The translations under genes and the position numbers were made by a program. Positions 9,045 through 18,037 of a DNA stretch of 64,000 nucleotides are shown here, piece by piece (the stretch's first letter is position 1; each line of letters opens with the position of its first letter). Source of the DNA: JBNLBS01 sp050303415 (GTDB lineage Bacteria; Pseudomonadota; Gammaproteobacteria; Methylococcales; Methylomonadaceae); assembly GCA_050303415.1 (NCBI GenBank), contig JBNLBS010000001.1, forward strand, positions 124,001 through 188,000, in the 5' to 3' direction. The notes under the pieces were generated by a model that did no database searches, was not told the origin of the DNA, and saw only the letters and a program-made list of their open reading frames with translations.

Positions 9045-10043
9045 ATGACCCATAAAATAACTGTTCTTGGCGCGGGTTCCTGGGGAACAGCACTGGCCAT
9101 TCTTGCTGCAAAAAACGGTTGCCAAACACTTTTATGGGGTCATAACCCCGAGCATATTGCAAAACTTGCTAAGGATAGAAAAAATCAACAATATCTGCCT
9201 GGAAGCGACTTTCCCGACAATCTGGCAGTCACAAGCGACCTTGCTGAAGCCGCGCATTTTTGTCCATTAGTATTGGTTTCCGTCCCCAGCCATGCGTTTA
9301 AAGAGACATTACTAAAGCTCAAACCCTATACCAGCAAACAGTTACAAATTGTCTGGGCAACCAAGGGCTTTAATGCTGAAGACGGCTCCTTATTACAAAA
9401 CATAATCAGCCAGGTTTTTCAACCCGAAACACCCTGTGCCATTTTATCCGGACCAACCTTTGCTGAAGAGGTCGCCAACAATCTTCCCACAGCCGTTACG
9501 GTGGCCTCATATCACCCCGGCTTATCCAATCATCTAACAGACATTTTACATAGCCCACGCTTTAGAATATATACCAGCTCAGATGTCATTGGCGTTCAAG
9601 TTGGCGGCGCCGTAAAAAACGTATTGGCTATTGCCGCTGGGATTGCTGACGGACTGAAACTTGGAGCCAATACCCGCGCCGCTCTAATCACCCGTGGTTT
9701 AAGTGAAATCATGCGCTTAGGCCTGGCGCTGGGTGGTAAACAAGAGACATTTATGGGGCTGGCAGGCTTGGGTGATTTGATTTTAACCTGTACCGATAAC
9801 CAATCCAGAAATCGCCGCCTTGGATTAACACTGGGACAGGGAAAAAACATCGAACAGGCCTGTAAAGAAATTTGTCAGGAAATAGAGGGTATCGCCGCCG
9901 CCAAACAAACCTATTTATTAGCGCAAAAACACCAAATAGAAATGCCCATCATTGAACAGACTTATAAAGTTCTATACGAAAACCTCGATCCTTTAACAGC
10001 AGTTCAGAATCTATTAAACCGTGAACAAAAAGCTGAAAGTTAG
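9045..10043 (+). CDS. gpsA: NAD(P)-dependent glycerol-3-phosphate dehydrogenase
   Basis: Cytoplasmic enzyme of 332 residues reducing dihydroxyacetone phosphate to sn-glycerol 3-phosphate, the backbone of phospholipids. The N-terminal Rossmann motif GAGSWGTALA starts at residue 8. The catalytic lysine region is GGAVKNVLAIAAGIADGL, about residues 187-204, and the C-terminal segment FMGLAGLGDLILTC is typical. It follows secB by six bases and is probably co-transcribed with it. In E. coli cysE follows; here a tusB-like gene lies 240 bases downstream instead. Confidence 0.96.
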   Translation: MTHKITVLGAGSWGTALAILAAKNGCQTLLWGHNPEHIAKLAKDRKNQQYLPGSDFPDNLAVTSDLAEAAHFCPLVLVSVPSHAFKETLLKLKPYTSKQLQIVWATKGFNAEDGSLLQNIISQVFQPETPCAILSGPTFAEEVANNLPTAVTVASYHPGLSNHLTDILHSPRFRIYTSSDVIGVQVGGAVKNVLAIAAGIADGLKLGANTRAALITRGLSEIMRLGLALGGKQETFMGLAGLGDLILTCTDNQSRNRRLGLTLGQGKNIEQACKEICQEIEGIAAAKQTYLLAQKHQIEMPIIEQTYKVLYENLDPLTAVQNLLNREQKAES

Positions 10044-10283
10044 CGACGCCTGTTCATTCACTCTTAACCTCAACATAAAAAATATTTAGCATTGGTTTTC
10101 AGTAAGATATGTACTATAGTTAATTTAAAGCACTAACAAAGTCTTGCAAGAAATCACTTTTAACATGCAATGCTTTTTTAGTATGAAGACCAAGCCAGGC
10201 AATCTTTTTTAATGGTTTAACATTATACAATAATACGTTAAATACAAAGCATTGCGCCGGCTTAATAAAAAAGGTACGCACCC

Positions 10284-10574
10284 ATGCTATATATAATCGA
10301 TCAATTACCAATAAACAGTTCAATTCTGGATCACGCCTTGATCGGCGACACAGTCGTCCTTACCGATAATGCTGTTTATGCGGTCAAGCAGGATGAACGA
10401 AATAATTGTTTGTTAAACAAAACATTATCCAAAATCACTTTATGTGTTCGACACACAGACTTATTACTGCGCAATATTTCAAAAAGTGACTTATTAAAGG
10501 GCGTTGCCATTCTGGATGATAGAGATTTTGCTGATATTCTGGCAAATGAGACTGCCATCGGTTCCTGGAACTAG
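10284..10574 (+). CDS. TusB/DsrH-like sulfur-relay protein
   Basis: A 96-residue protein with the layout of the DsrH/TusB family: an ML start, a GDTVVLTDNAVYAV segment near residues 21-34, and a C-terminal Trp (IGSWN). In E. coli TusB acts with TusC and TusD to pass sulfur for 2-thiouridine in tRNA; in sulfur oxidisers DsrEFH passes sulfur to DsrC. No tusC, tusD or dsrEF neighbour is present, so this is an orphan copy or its partners lie elsewhere. C42 and C54 are present but I cannot say whether they are functional. It is convergent with trmL, only one base apart. Confidence 0.68.
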   Translation: MLYIIDQLPINSSILDHALIGDTVVLTDNAVYAVKQDERNNCLLNKTLSKITLCVRHTDLLLRNISKSDLLKGVAILDDRDFADILANETAIGSWN

Positions 10575-10575
10575 T

Positions 10576-11046
10576 CTATTTGATTACAGCACCGGTAAAA
10601 AGTTGCTGTTTCCAGGCCTCATACAGGACAACAGAGACTGTATTGGATAAATTAAGGCTTCGGCTTTCAGGCGCCATTGGTAAATAAAGCTTTTCAGAAA
10701 CCGGTATTGCTGCCAAGACTTCTGCGGACAATCCACGGGTCTCCGGACCAAACAATAATGCATCACCAGCCTGAAAACTGGCCTCGCTATAAATACGCCT
10801 GCCTTTAGTGGTTAAGGCAAAAATCCTTATTGGCCTTACCTGAACTAAAAATTCATCTAACGAGTCGTATGCCTTTACCGCCGCCCATTCATGGTAATCC
10901 AAGCCTGCCCGACGTAATTTTTTATCATCCAAATCGAAACCTAACGGCCTGATCAAATGCAAATCAGCCCCCGTATTGGCACATAACCGGATAATATTTC
11001 CCGTATTAGCCGGTATTTCCGGCTCAAATAATACGATATGAAACAT
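10576..11046 (-). CDS. trmL: tRNA (cytidine/uridine-34 2'-O) methyltransferase TrmL
   Basis: SPOUT-class methyltransferase of 156 residues that methylates the wobble ribose of tRNA-Leu using S-adenosylmethionine. The family start MFHIVLFEPEIPANTGNIIRL, the LFGPETRGL segment (about 97-105) and the C-terminal SLNLSNTVSVVLYE knot motif are all present. ATG 11046 lies two bases after the glgP stop, so it is probably translated from the glgP transcript. In E. coli trmL lies near cysE-gpsA-secB, which fits the location here. Confidence 0.94.
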   Translation of the reverse strand: MFHIVLFEPEIPANTGNIIRLCANTGADLHLIRPLGFDLDDKKLRRAGLDYHEWAAVKAYDSLDEFLVQVRPIRIFALTTKGRRIYSEASFQAGDALLFGPETRGLSAEVLAAIPVSEKLYLPMAPESRSLNLSNTVSVVLYEAWKQQLFTGAVIK

Positions 11047-11048
11047 GA

Positions 11049-13547
11049 CTAATTGATTTTTACCGGATCCAAATGCCAGATTTCATTGTTGTAATCAGTA
11101 ATAGTCCTGTCAGTAGAAAACTTACCACTGGCAGCACAATTGATAATGCTCATTTTTATCCATTGCTCCCTATCCTGATACGCCTGCTCCACTTTTTTCT
11201 GAGCATCCACATAACTACGAAAATCGGCAATGGTCATCCATGGATCATGAGGGCTAGTTAAGGAATTTAAAATATCATTAAAAATACCCGGCTCAAACTG
11301 GCTAAAATGGCCGCACTCAATCAGATTCATGACCCGCTTTAAATCTTCATCCTGAGCTATAATGTCCCTCGGATTATAACTCCCTCGCATACTTTCTATT
11401 TGATCTTCGGTTAAGCCGAACAAAAAGAAATTTTCTTCACCCACTTCTTCCCTAATTTCAATATTTGCACCATCCAAAGTTCCGATAGTCAAAGCACCAT
11501 TCATCATAAACTTCATGTTGCCGGTACCTGACGCCTCCTTACCCGCTGTTGAAATCTGTTCTGACAAATCGGCTCCAGGACAGATTTTCTCCATAGCTGA
11601 TACATTGTAATTAGGTAAAAAAATCAATTTTAATCGACCGTCCACATCAGGATCATTATTGATTACATTAGCGACATTATTAATCAGCTTTACTATCTTC
11701 TTAGCCATATAATAACCGGGAGCCGCCTTACCGCCAACCATCACACAACGGTCAGTCCAGTTAGCCACATCCCCGCGCTTAAGGCGATCATATAAATGGA
11801 TTACATGTAGGATATTCAATAATTGACGTTTATATTCATGAATCCTTTTTACCTGAATATCAAACAATGCATTAACATTTAGATCTACATCGAAGAGTTC
11901 TTTTTTATAATCCACCAGCCTTTGCTTATTATGCTGTTGAATCTCCGCCCACCGGGCTCTAAACGCATTATCGTCCGCATAGGGTTTTAATTTTTGCAGT
12001 TGTTCTAAGTCAGTAACCCAACCATCACCTATTGTTTCGGTAATTAATGAAGCTAATTCCGGGTTACAAGCGGCCAACCAGCGTCTTGGAGTAACACCAT
12101 TGGTTTTGTTATTAAATTTTTGCGGCCATAGCTGATAAAAGTCCTTAAACAAGCCTTCCTTTAACAATTTAGAATGCAGCTCAGCCACGCCATTAACCGA
12201 ATAACTGCCAACTATAGCCAGATAAGCCATACGAACCTGTCGGTCAGAACCTTCTTCAATCAAAGAAATCCGGTTTAATAAAGCATTATCGCCCGGGTGG
12301 CGAGCAGCCACCTCAGTCAAAAAATGGGCATTAATTTCATAAATAATCTCCATCAATCTAGGCAACATTTGCTGCATAAGACCAACAGACCATTTCTCCA
12401 ACGCTTCAGGTAATAAAGTATGATTGGTATAAGCCATAGTATTGCGCGTGATTTCCCATGCTTTATTCCAGCTTTGTCCATACTCATCCACCAACAGACG
12501 CATTAACTCAGCAACCGCTATACTGGGATGCGTATCGTTTAACTGAAAACAGTTCTTGTCTGCAAAATCAGAAAAATCATTACCATGTCGCCCCACCCAA
12601 TTAGCGATCACATCCTGCAAACTGGCTGAAGCTAATAAATATTGTTGGCGTAAACGCAGTACCTTACCATTTTCATTGGCATCATTGGGGTACAACACCA
12701 TGGTAATATTTTCTGCGGTATTTTTGGCAGCTACCGCTTCAGCATAGTCACCGGCATTAAACTCTTGCAAGTCAAATTCTTCTGTAGCGTTTGCTTTCCA
12801 TAAACGCAAAGTATTTACCGTACCATTTTGATAACCCGGTACTGGAGTATCATAAGGGACAGCCAAAACATCATGCGTGCCTCGCCAAAAAACACGTTTA
12901 TTGCCATGGTCATCATCGATAGTTTCGGTATAACCGCCAAATTTAATTCTTTGAGTATATTCTGAACGTTCAATCTCCCAGACATTGCCGTTTCTTAACC
13001 AGTGATCAGGGCTCTCAACCTGCTCACCATTAATAATCTCCTGCATAAACATGCCATATTCATAACGTAAACCATAACCGGTTACCGGCAATTGCAAACT
13101 GGCACAACTATCAATAAAACAAGCTGCTAACCGACCTAAACCGCCGTTCCCCAATCCAGCATCAGGCTCGCTATCGATGAGTTCTTCAATTTCAAGACCC
13201 AAGTCATACATAGCCTGAGAAGCCATGTCAGTGACTCCCAGGTTAAGCATGGCATTACTTAAAGTACGCCCCATCAAAAATTCCATCGACAGATAATATG
13301 CTTTTTTTGTGTCACTGTTTTTATAGGTGTTATAAGTATCTTTCCAGCGTTCCACCAGACGATCACTAACCGCTAATGCTAATGCTTCATATGCGTAGTA
13401 AGGCGACCGACAGTTTTCATCCCGGCCCAAACGGCGGCTATAGTAATGCCTAAAATCGGCAGTCAGATTCTGCTCATCCATCCCTAGCTTTTCTAACTGA
13501 GTAATATCTTGCTTAGGGTTACTTTTTACGAATACTTTTTCAGACAT
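11049..13547 (-). CDS. glgP: Glycogen/starch/alpha-glucan phosphorylase
   Basis: Pyridoxal-phosphate enzyme of 832 residues releasing glucose 1-phosphate from alpha-1,4-glucan ends. Visible signatures are NGGLGRLAACFIDS near residue 130, KRIHEYKRQLLN near residue 565, and the cofactor-binding EASGTGNMKFMMNGA, whose Lys carries pyridoxal phosphate. No other glycogen gene is nearby. Translation starts at ATG 13547. It lies downstream of secA, separated by an imperfect terminator, and upstream of trmL with a two-base gap. Confidence 0.96.
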   Translation of the reverse strand: MSEKVFVKSNPKQDITQLEKLGMDEQNLTADFRHYYSRRLGRDENCRSPYYAYEALALAVSDRLVERWKDTYNTYKNSDTKKAYYLSMEFLMGRTLSNAMLNLGVTDMASQAMYDLGLEIEELIDSEPDAGLGNGGLGRLAACFIDSCASLQLPVTGYGLRYEYGMFMQEIINGEQVESPDHWLRNGNVWEIERSEYTQRIKFGGYTETIDDDHGNKRVFWRGTHDVLAVPYDTPVPGYQNGTVNTLRLWKANATEEFDLQEFNAGDYAEAVAAKNTAENITMVLYPNDANENGKVLRLRQQYLLASASLQDVIANWVGRHGNDFSDFADKNCFQLNDTHPSIAVAELMRLLVDEYGQSWNKAWEITRNTMAYTNHTLLPEALEKWSVGLMQQMLPRLMEIIYEINAHFLTEVAARHPGDNALLNRISLIEEGSDRQVRMAYLAIVGSYSVNGVAELHSKLLKEGLFKDFYQLWPQKFNNKTNGVTPRRWLAACNPELASLITETIGDGWVTDLEQLQKLKPYADDNAFRARWAEIQQHNKQRLVDYKKELFDVDLNVNALFDIQVKRIHEYKRQLLNILHVIHLYDRLKRGDVANWTDRCVMVGGKAAPGYYMAKKIVKLINNVANVINNDPDVDGRLKLIFLPNYNVSAMEKICPGADLSEQISTAGKEASGTGNMKFMMNGALTIGTLDGANIEIREEVGEENFFLFGLTEDQIESMRGSYNPRDIIAQDEDLKRVMNLIECGHFSQFEPGIFNDILNSLTSPHDPWMTIADFRSYVDAQKKVEQAYQDREQWIKMSIINCAASGKFSTDRTITDYNNEIWHLDPVKIN

Positions 13548-13621
13548 AATTTTTCTCTAACTTTGATGGCTTGAACAAATCAGCCCCTTACTTTGGAAAA
13601 CTTCACTTACCGAATAACATT

Positions 13622-13676
13622 AAAAAAGGCCGGACCTTTGATGTCAATAAAATATTAACACCAAAAAACCAGCCTT
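13622..13676 (-). terminator. secA terminator
   Basis: On the minus strand AAGGCTGG pairs with CCGGCCTT (one G-T wobble) across a 35-base loop and is followed by a run of six T. The loop is long for a classic terminator. It is a third member of the AAGGCCGG terminators seen in this window. Confidence 0.6.
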
Positions 13677-13701
13677 ATTTACAGTCTAATGTTATGTGAC
13701 A

Positions 13702-16410
13702 CTAATTTAATTTACCATGACACTGCTTAAATTTTTTGCCTGATCCACATGGACAAGGATCATTTCTACCCACTTTTTGCCCTTCTCGAACAAAAGGCTG
13801 CTCAACTGCTTCATCCAGACTTTCTTGCCCTGCAGGAACATCAAGCACACTTGCCTCCGCATGTTCAAAATGCATTTCCTGCGGTGCCTGTCTTTGCTCA
13901 TCAATAGCCTGAACATCTTCTTCCTGACTGACCTGAACCTTAGATAAAATACCCACCACTTCATATTTGATATGATCCAGCAGGCTGGTAAACATTTCAA
14001 AGGCTTCCCGTTTATATTCCTGTTTCGGATCTTTTTGGGCATAGCCGCGTAAATGAATCCCCTGGCGCAGATTATCCATTGCAGCCAAGTGTTCTTTCCA
14101 ACTGTTATCCAACACCTGCAGCATAATGGATTTTTCAAAGTGATTTAACACTTCAGTTGAAATAGACTGTTCTTTTTCACGATAAGCTTGCTCTATTATG
14201 TCAATTACTTTTGCAGGTAAGGTTTCTTCCGTCAAAGATTGATCTTCATCCAGCATTTTCTGCAATGGAATTTCGGCATGAAACTCCTGTTGCAAATGAT
14301 CTTCCAGGCCTTTGACATCCCATTGCTCAATCATTGTTTTGGGAGGAATATACTGCCTGATTACACTATTAACAACATCCTTGCGAATTTCACTAATAAT
14401 ATCGGAGATACTGTCAGCGGCCATTATTTCATTACGCTGACTGTAAATTACACGCCGCTGATCATTAGCAACATCATCATAAGCCAAAATTTCTTTACGG
14501 ACATCAAAGTTACGCCCTTCAACCTTGCGCTGTGCATTTTCAATTGCATTTGTCACCCAACGATGCTCAATCGCTTCGCCTTCACCCATACCTAATTTCG
14601 CCATCAATCCGGCAATACGCTCGGAGGCAAAAATACGCATTAAATCATCTTCAAGCGACAGGTAAAAACGTGTTGAACCCGGATCGCCTTGACGCCCTGA
14701 ACGCCCTCTTAACTGATTATCAATCCGCCTGGATTCATGTCTTTCCGAACCGATAACATGCAAACCACCACTAGCAATGACTTTTTCGTGCCTATCCAGC
14801 CAGGCGCCACGAATTTTATCTTTTTCCTCTTCACTGGCATCTTCCGGCAGACTATCAAGCTCGGCATCTAGATTGCCCCCAAGGACAATATCGGTACCCC
14901 GGCCAGCCATATTGGTAGCGATTGTAACCGCTCCCGGCATACCTGCCTGAGCAATAATGTGCGCCTCACGTTCGTGTTGTTTAGCATTAAGCACTTCATG
15001 TTTAATTTTCAGACTATTCAATAACCGCGAGATAGTTTCTGAATTCTCAATCGATGTAGTACCTACCAAAACCGGCTGGCCACGTTCTACACAATCTTTA
15101 ATATCTTCAGCAACGGCAATATACTTTTCCCGTGCCGTTAAATACACCAGATCACCGGCATCTTTTCGAATCATCGGTCGGTGAGTTGGGATCACGACCA
15201 CTTCCAATCCGTAGATTTTATTTAGCTCGAACGCTTCGGTGTCGGCTGTGCCTGTCATGCCGGACAGTTTTTCATACAGTCGAAAATAATTCTGGAAAGT
15301 TATCGATGCCAGAGTCTGGTTTTCATTCTGAATATTGACCCCTTCTTTTGCCTCGATAGCCTGATGAAGCCCTTCCGACCAGCGCCTGCCCGACATAATA
15401 CGCCCGGTAAACTCATCAACAATAACCACTTCGCCATTATCGACGATATAGTCTACATCCTTATGAAATAAAACATGCGCACGTAAAGAAGCACTTAAAA
15501 AATGCATTAAACGGATATTGGCAGCATCATACAGACTACCCCCTTCAGAAATCAGACCATGCTCAAGCAGCAGGTTTTCAACATGTTCGTGTCCCTCTTC
15601 AGTCAGGTAAATCTGACGAACTTTCTCATCGACCGAATAATCCCCGGGGCCGTCTTCCTTTTCCTGTTTGGTTAACAGAGGAACAATTTTATTAACTTTT
15701 AAATAAAATTCAGTGCTTTCTTCTGTCGGCCCGGAAATAATTAATGGTGTCCGCGCCTCATCAATTAAGATGGAGTCAACCTCATCGACAATAGCAAAAA
15801 CCAAATCTCGCTGGACTTTCTGCTCCAAACTAAAAGCCATATTGTCGCGCAAATAGTCAAAACCGAATTCGTTATTAGTTCCATAGGTAATATCACAGGC
15901 ATACGCTTCACGTCTTGCAGACGTTTCCATATTGCTGACGATAACTCCGGTTGTCAGCCCCAGATAGCTGTATAACTTGCCCATCCATTCCGAGTCACGA
16001 CTGGCCAAATAATCATTCACAGTCACCACATGTACACCACGACCCGGCAAAGCATTCAAATACGCCGCCAGAGTCGCCATCAGGGTTTTACCTTCCCCGG
16101 TTTTCATTTCAGCTATTTTGCCGTCATTTAAGATCATGCCGCCAATTAACTGAACATCAAAATGGCGCATACCAAAGACACGTGTTGATGCTTCCCGGAC
16201 AGCTGCAAACGCTTCAGGAACTAAACTTTCCAGGCTTTCACCTTTTTCCAGACGATCACGAAACTCTTGTGTTTTAGCCTTTAAAGCTTCATCAGACAAT
16301 TGTTCATATTGATTAGCCAACGCATTTATTGCTTTGACTTTTTTCATCTTCTTTTTAATCAGCCTGTCGTTTCGACTTCCAACAACAAATTTAACCAGCT
16401 TGCCCAGCAT
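13702..16410 (-). CDS. secA: Preprotein translocase ATPase SecA
   Basis: Peripheral membrane motor of 902 residues that drives proteins through SecYEG. Walker A is MKTGEGKTL near residue 103, and the DEAD-type Walker B is VDEVDSILIDEARTPLIISG. Further signatures are GMTGTADTEA and TNMAGRGTDIVLGGN. The C-terminus carries the zinc-binding tail CPCGSGKKFKQCHG, which contacts SecB and phospholipid. ATG 16410. No secM-like gene precedes it; instead a dciA-type gene is divergent upstream, so SecM-style arrest control is not evident. Confidence 0.97.
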   Translation of the reverse strand: MLGKLVKFVVGSRNDRLIKKKMKKVKAINALANQYEQLSDEALKAKTQEFRDRLEKGESLESLVPEAFAAVREASTRVFGMRHFDVQLIGGMILNDGKIAEMKTGEGKTLMATLAAYLNALPGRGVHVVTVNDYLASRDSEWMGKLYSYLGLTTGVIVSNMETSARREAYACDITYGTNNEFGFDYLRDNMAFSLEQKVQRDLVFAIVDEVDSILIDEARTPLIISGPTEESTEFYLKVNKIVPLLTKQEKEDGPGDYSVDEKVRQIYLTEEGHEHVENLLLEHGLISEGGSLYDAANIRLMHFLSASLRAHVLFHKDVDYIVDNGEVVIVDEFTGRIMSGRRWSEGLHQAIEAKEGVNIQNENQTLASITFQNYFRLYEKLSGMTGTADTEAFELNKIYGLEVVVIPTHRPMIRKDAGDLVYLTAREKYIAVAEDIKDCVERGQPVLVGTTSIENSETISRLLNSLKIKHEVLNAKQHEREAHIIAQAGMPGAVTIATNMAGRGTDIVLGGNLDAELDSLPEDASEEEKDKIRGAWLDRHEKVIASGGLHVIGSERHESRRIDNQLRGRSGRQGDPGSTRFYLSLEDDLMRIFASERIAGLMAKLGMGEGEAIEHRWVTNAIENAQRKVEGRNFDVRKEILAYDDVANDQRRVIYSQRNEIMAADSISDIISEIRKDVVNSVIRQYIPPKTMIEQWDVKGLEDHLQQEFHAEIPLQKMLDEDQSLTEETLPAKVIDIIEQAYREKEQSISTEVLNHFEKSIMLQVLDNSWKEHLAAMDNLRQGIHLRGYAQKDPKQEYKREAFEMFTSLLDHIKYEVVGILSKVQVSQEEDVQAIDEQRQAPQEMHFEHAEASVLDVPAGQESLDEAVEQPFVREGQKVGRNDPCPCGSGKKFKQCHGKLN

Positions 16411-16569
16411 GTTTATTTTCCGGTGAAATATTAATAAAAATTGAGTTTAACTGCGAAATTATATACTGTCTGTGATTTTAGTAACAGTGATAAATCGATT
16501 TAAAGAGCATGATAAAATACGATTTAAACTAATCAACCAACTACCTACACTTATATTTTCTGAATATAG

Positions 16570-17025
16570 ATGACCACGCAAAATAAGATTTTCAAATCGT
16601 CACTCAACTACCCCAACCGATCGCTGGCAAACTTATTCAGCCAAGTGGAAGAACAAAACAAAGTCCTGCACCATATTCGCAAGACATTACCCATGCAACT
16701 GGCGCAACACACCAACCATTGCGTTATTAAAAATAAAAAACTTATTTTATATACGGACTCGGCCGCCTGGGCCAGCCAGCTGCGCTTTTATAATAAAGCG
16801 ATTCTAAGCAAGATTGCGCCTTTCACTCGTGAGAGCATTGATATTCTACAAATTAGAATCTTTACCGACAGTACTATACGACTTCCTGACACTGAAAAAA
16901 GTGTAAACCTACCATCGGCAGAAAATATTGATATCATCTATAAACAGGCACTGGATGCGCCTGATGATATTTTGAACAGGGCTTTACTTAAGTTAAGTAA
17001 AACCCTTAAACGCTTATCCGAATAA
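16570..17025 (+). CDS. dciA: DciA-like DUF721 protein, probable replicative helicase loader
   Basis: A 151-residue protein whose first 100 residues match the DUF721/DciA domain: VLHHIRKTLPMQLAQHTNHCVIKNKKL followed, near residue 65, by DSAAWASQLRFYN. DciA loads or assists the DnaB helicase in the many bacteria that lack DnaC/DnaI-type loaders. Position between secA and lpxC is typical for dciA in Gammaproteobacteria. The C-terminal 50 residues appear poorly conserved. No strong ribosome-binding site is visible. It is convergent with lpxC, with only four bases between the stops. Confidence 0.8.
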   Translation: MTTQNKIFKSSLNYPNRSLANLFSQVEEQNKVLHHIRKTLPMQLAQHTNHCVIKNKKLILYTDSAAWASQLRFYNKAILSKIAPFTRESIDILQIRIFTDSTIRLPDTEKSVNLPSAENIDIIYKQALDAPDDILNRALLKLSKTLKRLSE

Positions 17026-17029
17026 CGCT

Positions 17030-17953
17030 CTATGCCGCAGGAGCTTCCGCGCGCGCCAACTTCATAAATGAAATCGGTGCATCCTCATCATGGTCAAAAG
17101 TGACCATTTCCCACGCATCTTTATTATCCAGTAATGCTCTAAGTAACTTATTATTCAGACCATGACCCGATTTATAACCGGTAAAACCACCAATTAAACT
17201 ATGGCCCAGCAAATATAAATCACCGATAGCATCCAGAATTTTGTGCTTAACAAACTCATCCGCATAACGAAGACCATCTTCATTTAGCACCTTATCGTCA
17301 TCAACGACAATGGCATTTTCCAGGCTGCCGCCCAATGCTAAATTGTTTTGTCTCAGCATATCGATATCCTTCATAAAGCCAAATGTCCTGGCTCGACTTA
17401 CTTCTTTTACAAAAGTGGTCGACGAAAAGTCCATAGTGGCCGTTTTGACATCATCATTAAAGGCCGGATGTTCAAAATCAATAGTAAAGGTGACCTTAAA
17501 ACCGTCAAATGGTTGAAATTCAGCCCATTTATCACCTTCCTCCACTCGGATCGGTTTCTTAACCCGAATATACTGTTTTGGACTATCCTGCTCTTGAACC
17601 CCTGCCGATTGAATTAAAAACACAAACGGTCCGGCACTTCCATCCATAATAGGCACTTCTGCAGAACTGACATCTATAATGGCATTATCAATACCTAAGC
17701 CTGCAAAAGCAGACAATAGATGTTCAATTGTTGATATTTTAACTCCTTCTTGAACCAGTGTCGTTGAAAGCATAGTTTCACCAACATTAACCGGTGTAGC
17801 ATCAATGGTAACAGGTTCATCGAGGTCTACACGTCGAAACTTGATCCCTGTATTCGGTTCAGCCGGGCGCAAGGTCAAATAGACCTTATCCCCTGTATGC
17901 AGACCAACGCCTGTTGCCCTAATGGTATTTTTTAAAGTACGCTGTTTAATCAT
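17030..17953 (-). CDS. lpxC: UDP-3-O-acyl-N-acetylglucosamine deacetylase
   Basis: Zinc enzyme of 307 residues for the first committed step of lipid A synthesis. The zinc ligands H78 (in TIEHLLSAFAGLGIDN), H237 and D241 (in FVKHKILDAIGD) are in place. The frame opens at 17983, but ATG 17953 gives the family start MIKQRTLK. It closes the dcw cluster 84 bases after ftsZ, as in E. coli. In E. coli LpxC is degraded by FtsH through a hydrophobic C-terminal tail; the end here (ARAEAPAA) is likewise small and non-polar, so similar turnover is possible. Confidence 0.96.
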   Translation of the reverse strand: MIKQRTLKNTIRATGVGLHTGDKVYLTLRPAEPNTGIKFRRVDLDEPVTIDATPVNVGETMLSTTLVQEGVKISTIEHLLSAFAGLGIDNAIIDVSSAEVPIMDGSAGPFVFLIQSAGVQEQDSPKQYIRVKKPIRVEEGDKWAEFQPFDGFKVTFTIDFEHPAFNDDVKTATMDFSSTTFVKEVSRARTFGFMKDIDMLRQNNLALGGSLENAIVVDDDKVLNEDGLRYADEFVKHKILDAIGDLYLLGHSLIGGFTGYKSGHGLNNKLLRALLDNKDAWEMVTFDHDEDAPISFMKLARAEAPAA

Positions 17954-18037
17954 AAAGACAATTATGCCATTTAATTTAAGCAAAAACGAGCAACTTTATC
18001 ACAAACAGAATTCATAGATTTTAATTTCAGGCTTAAT

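Noticed and set aside
10120..10323. Minus-strand open frame between gpsA and the tusB-like gene
   Set aside because: It overlaps the start of the tusB-like gene antisense, has no ribosome site and resembles no family I know.
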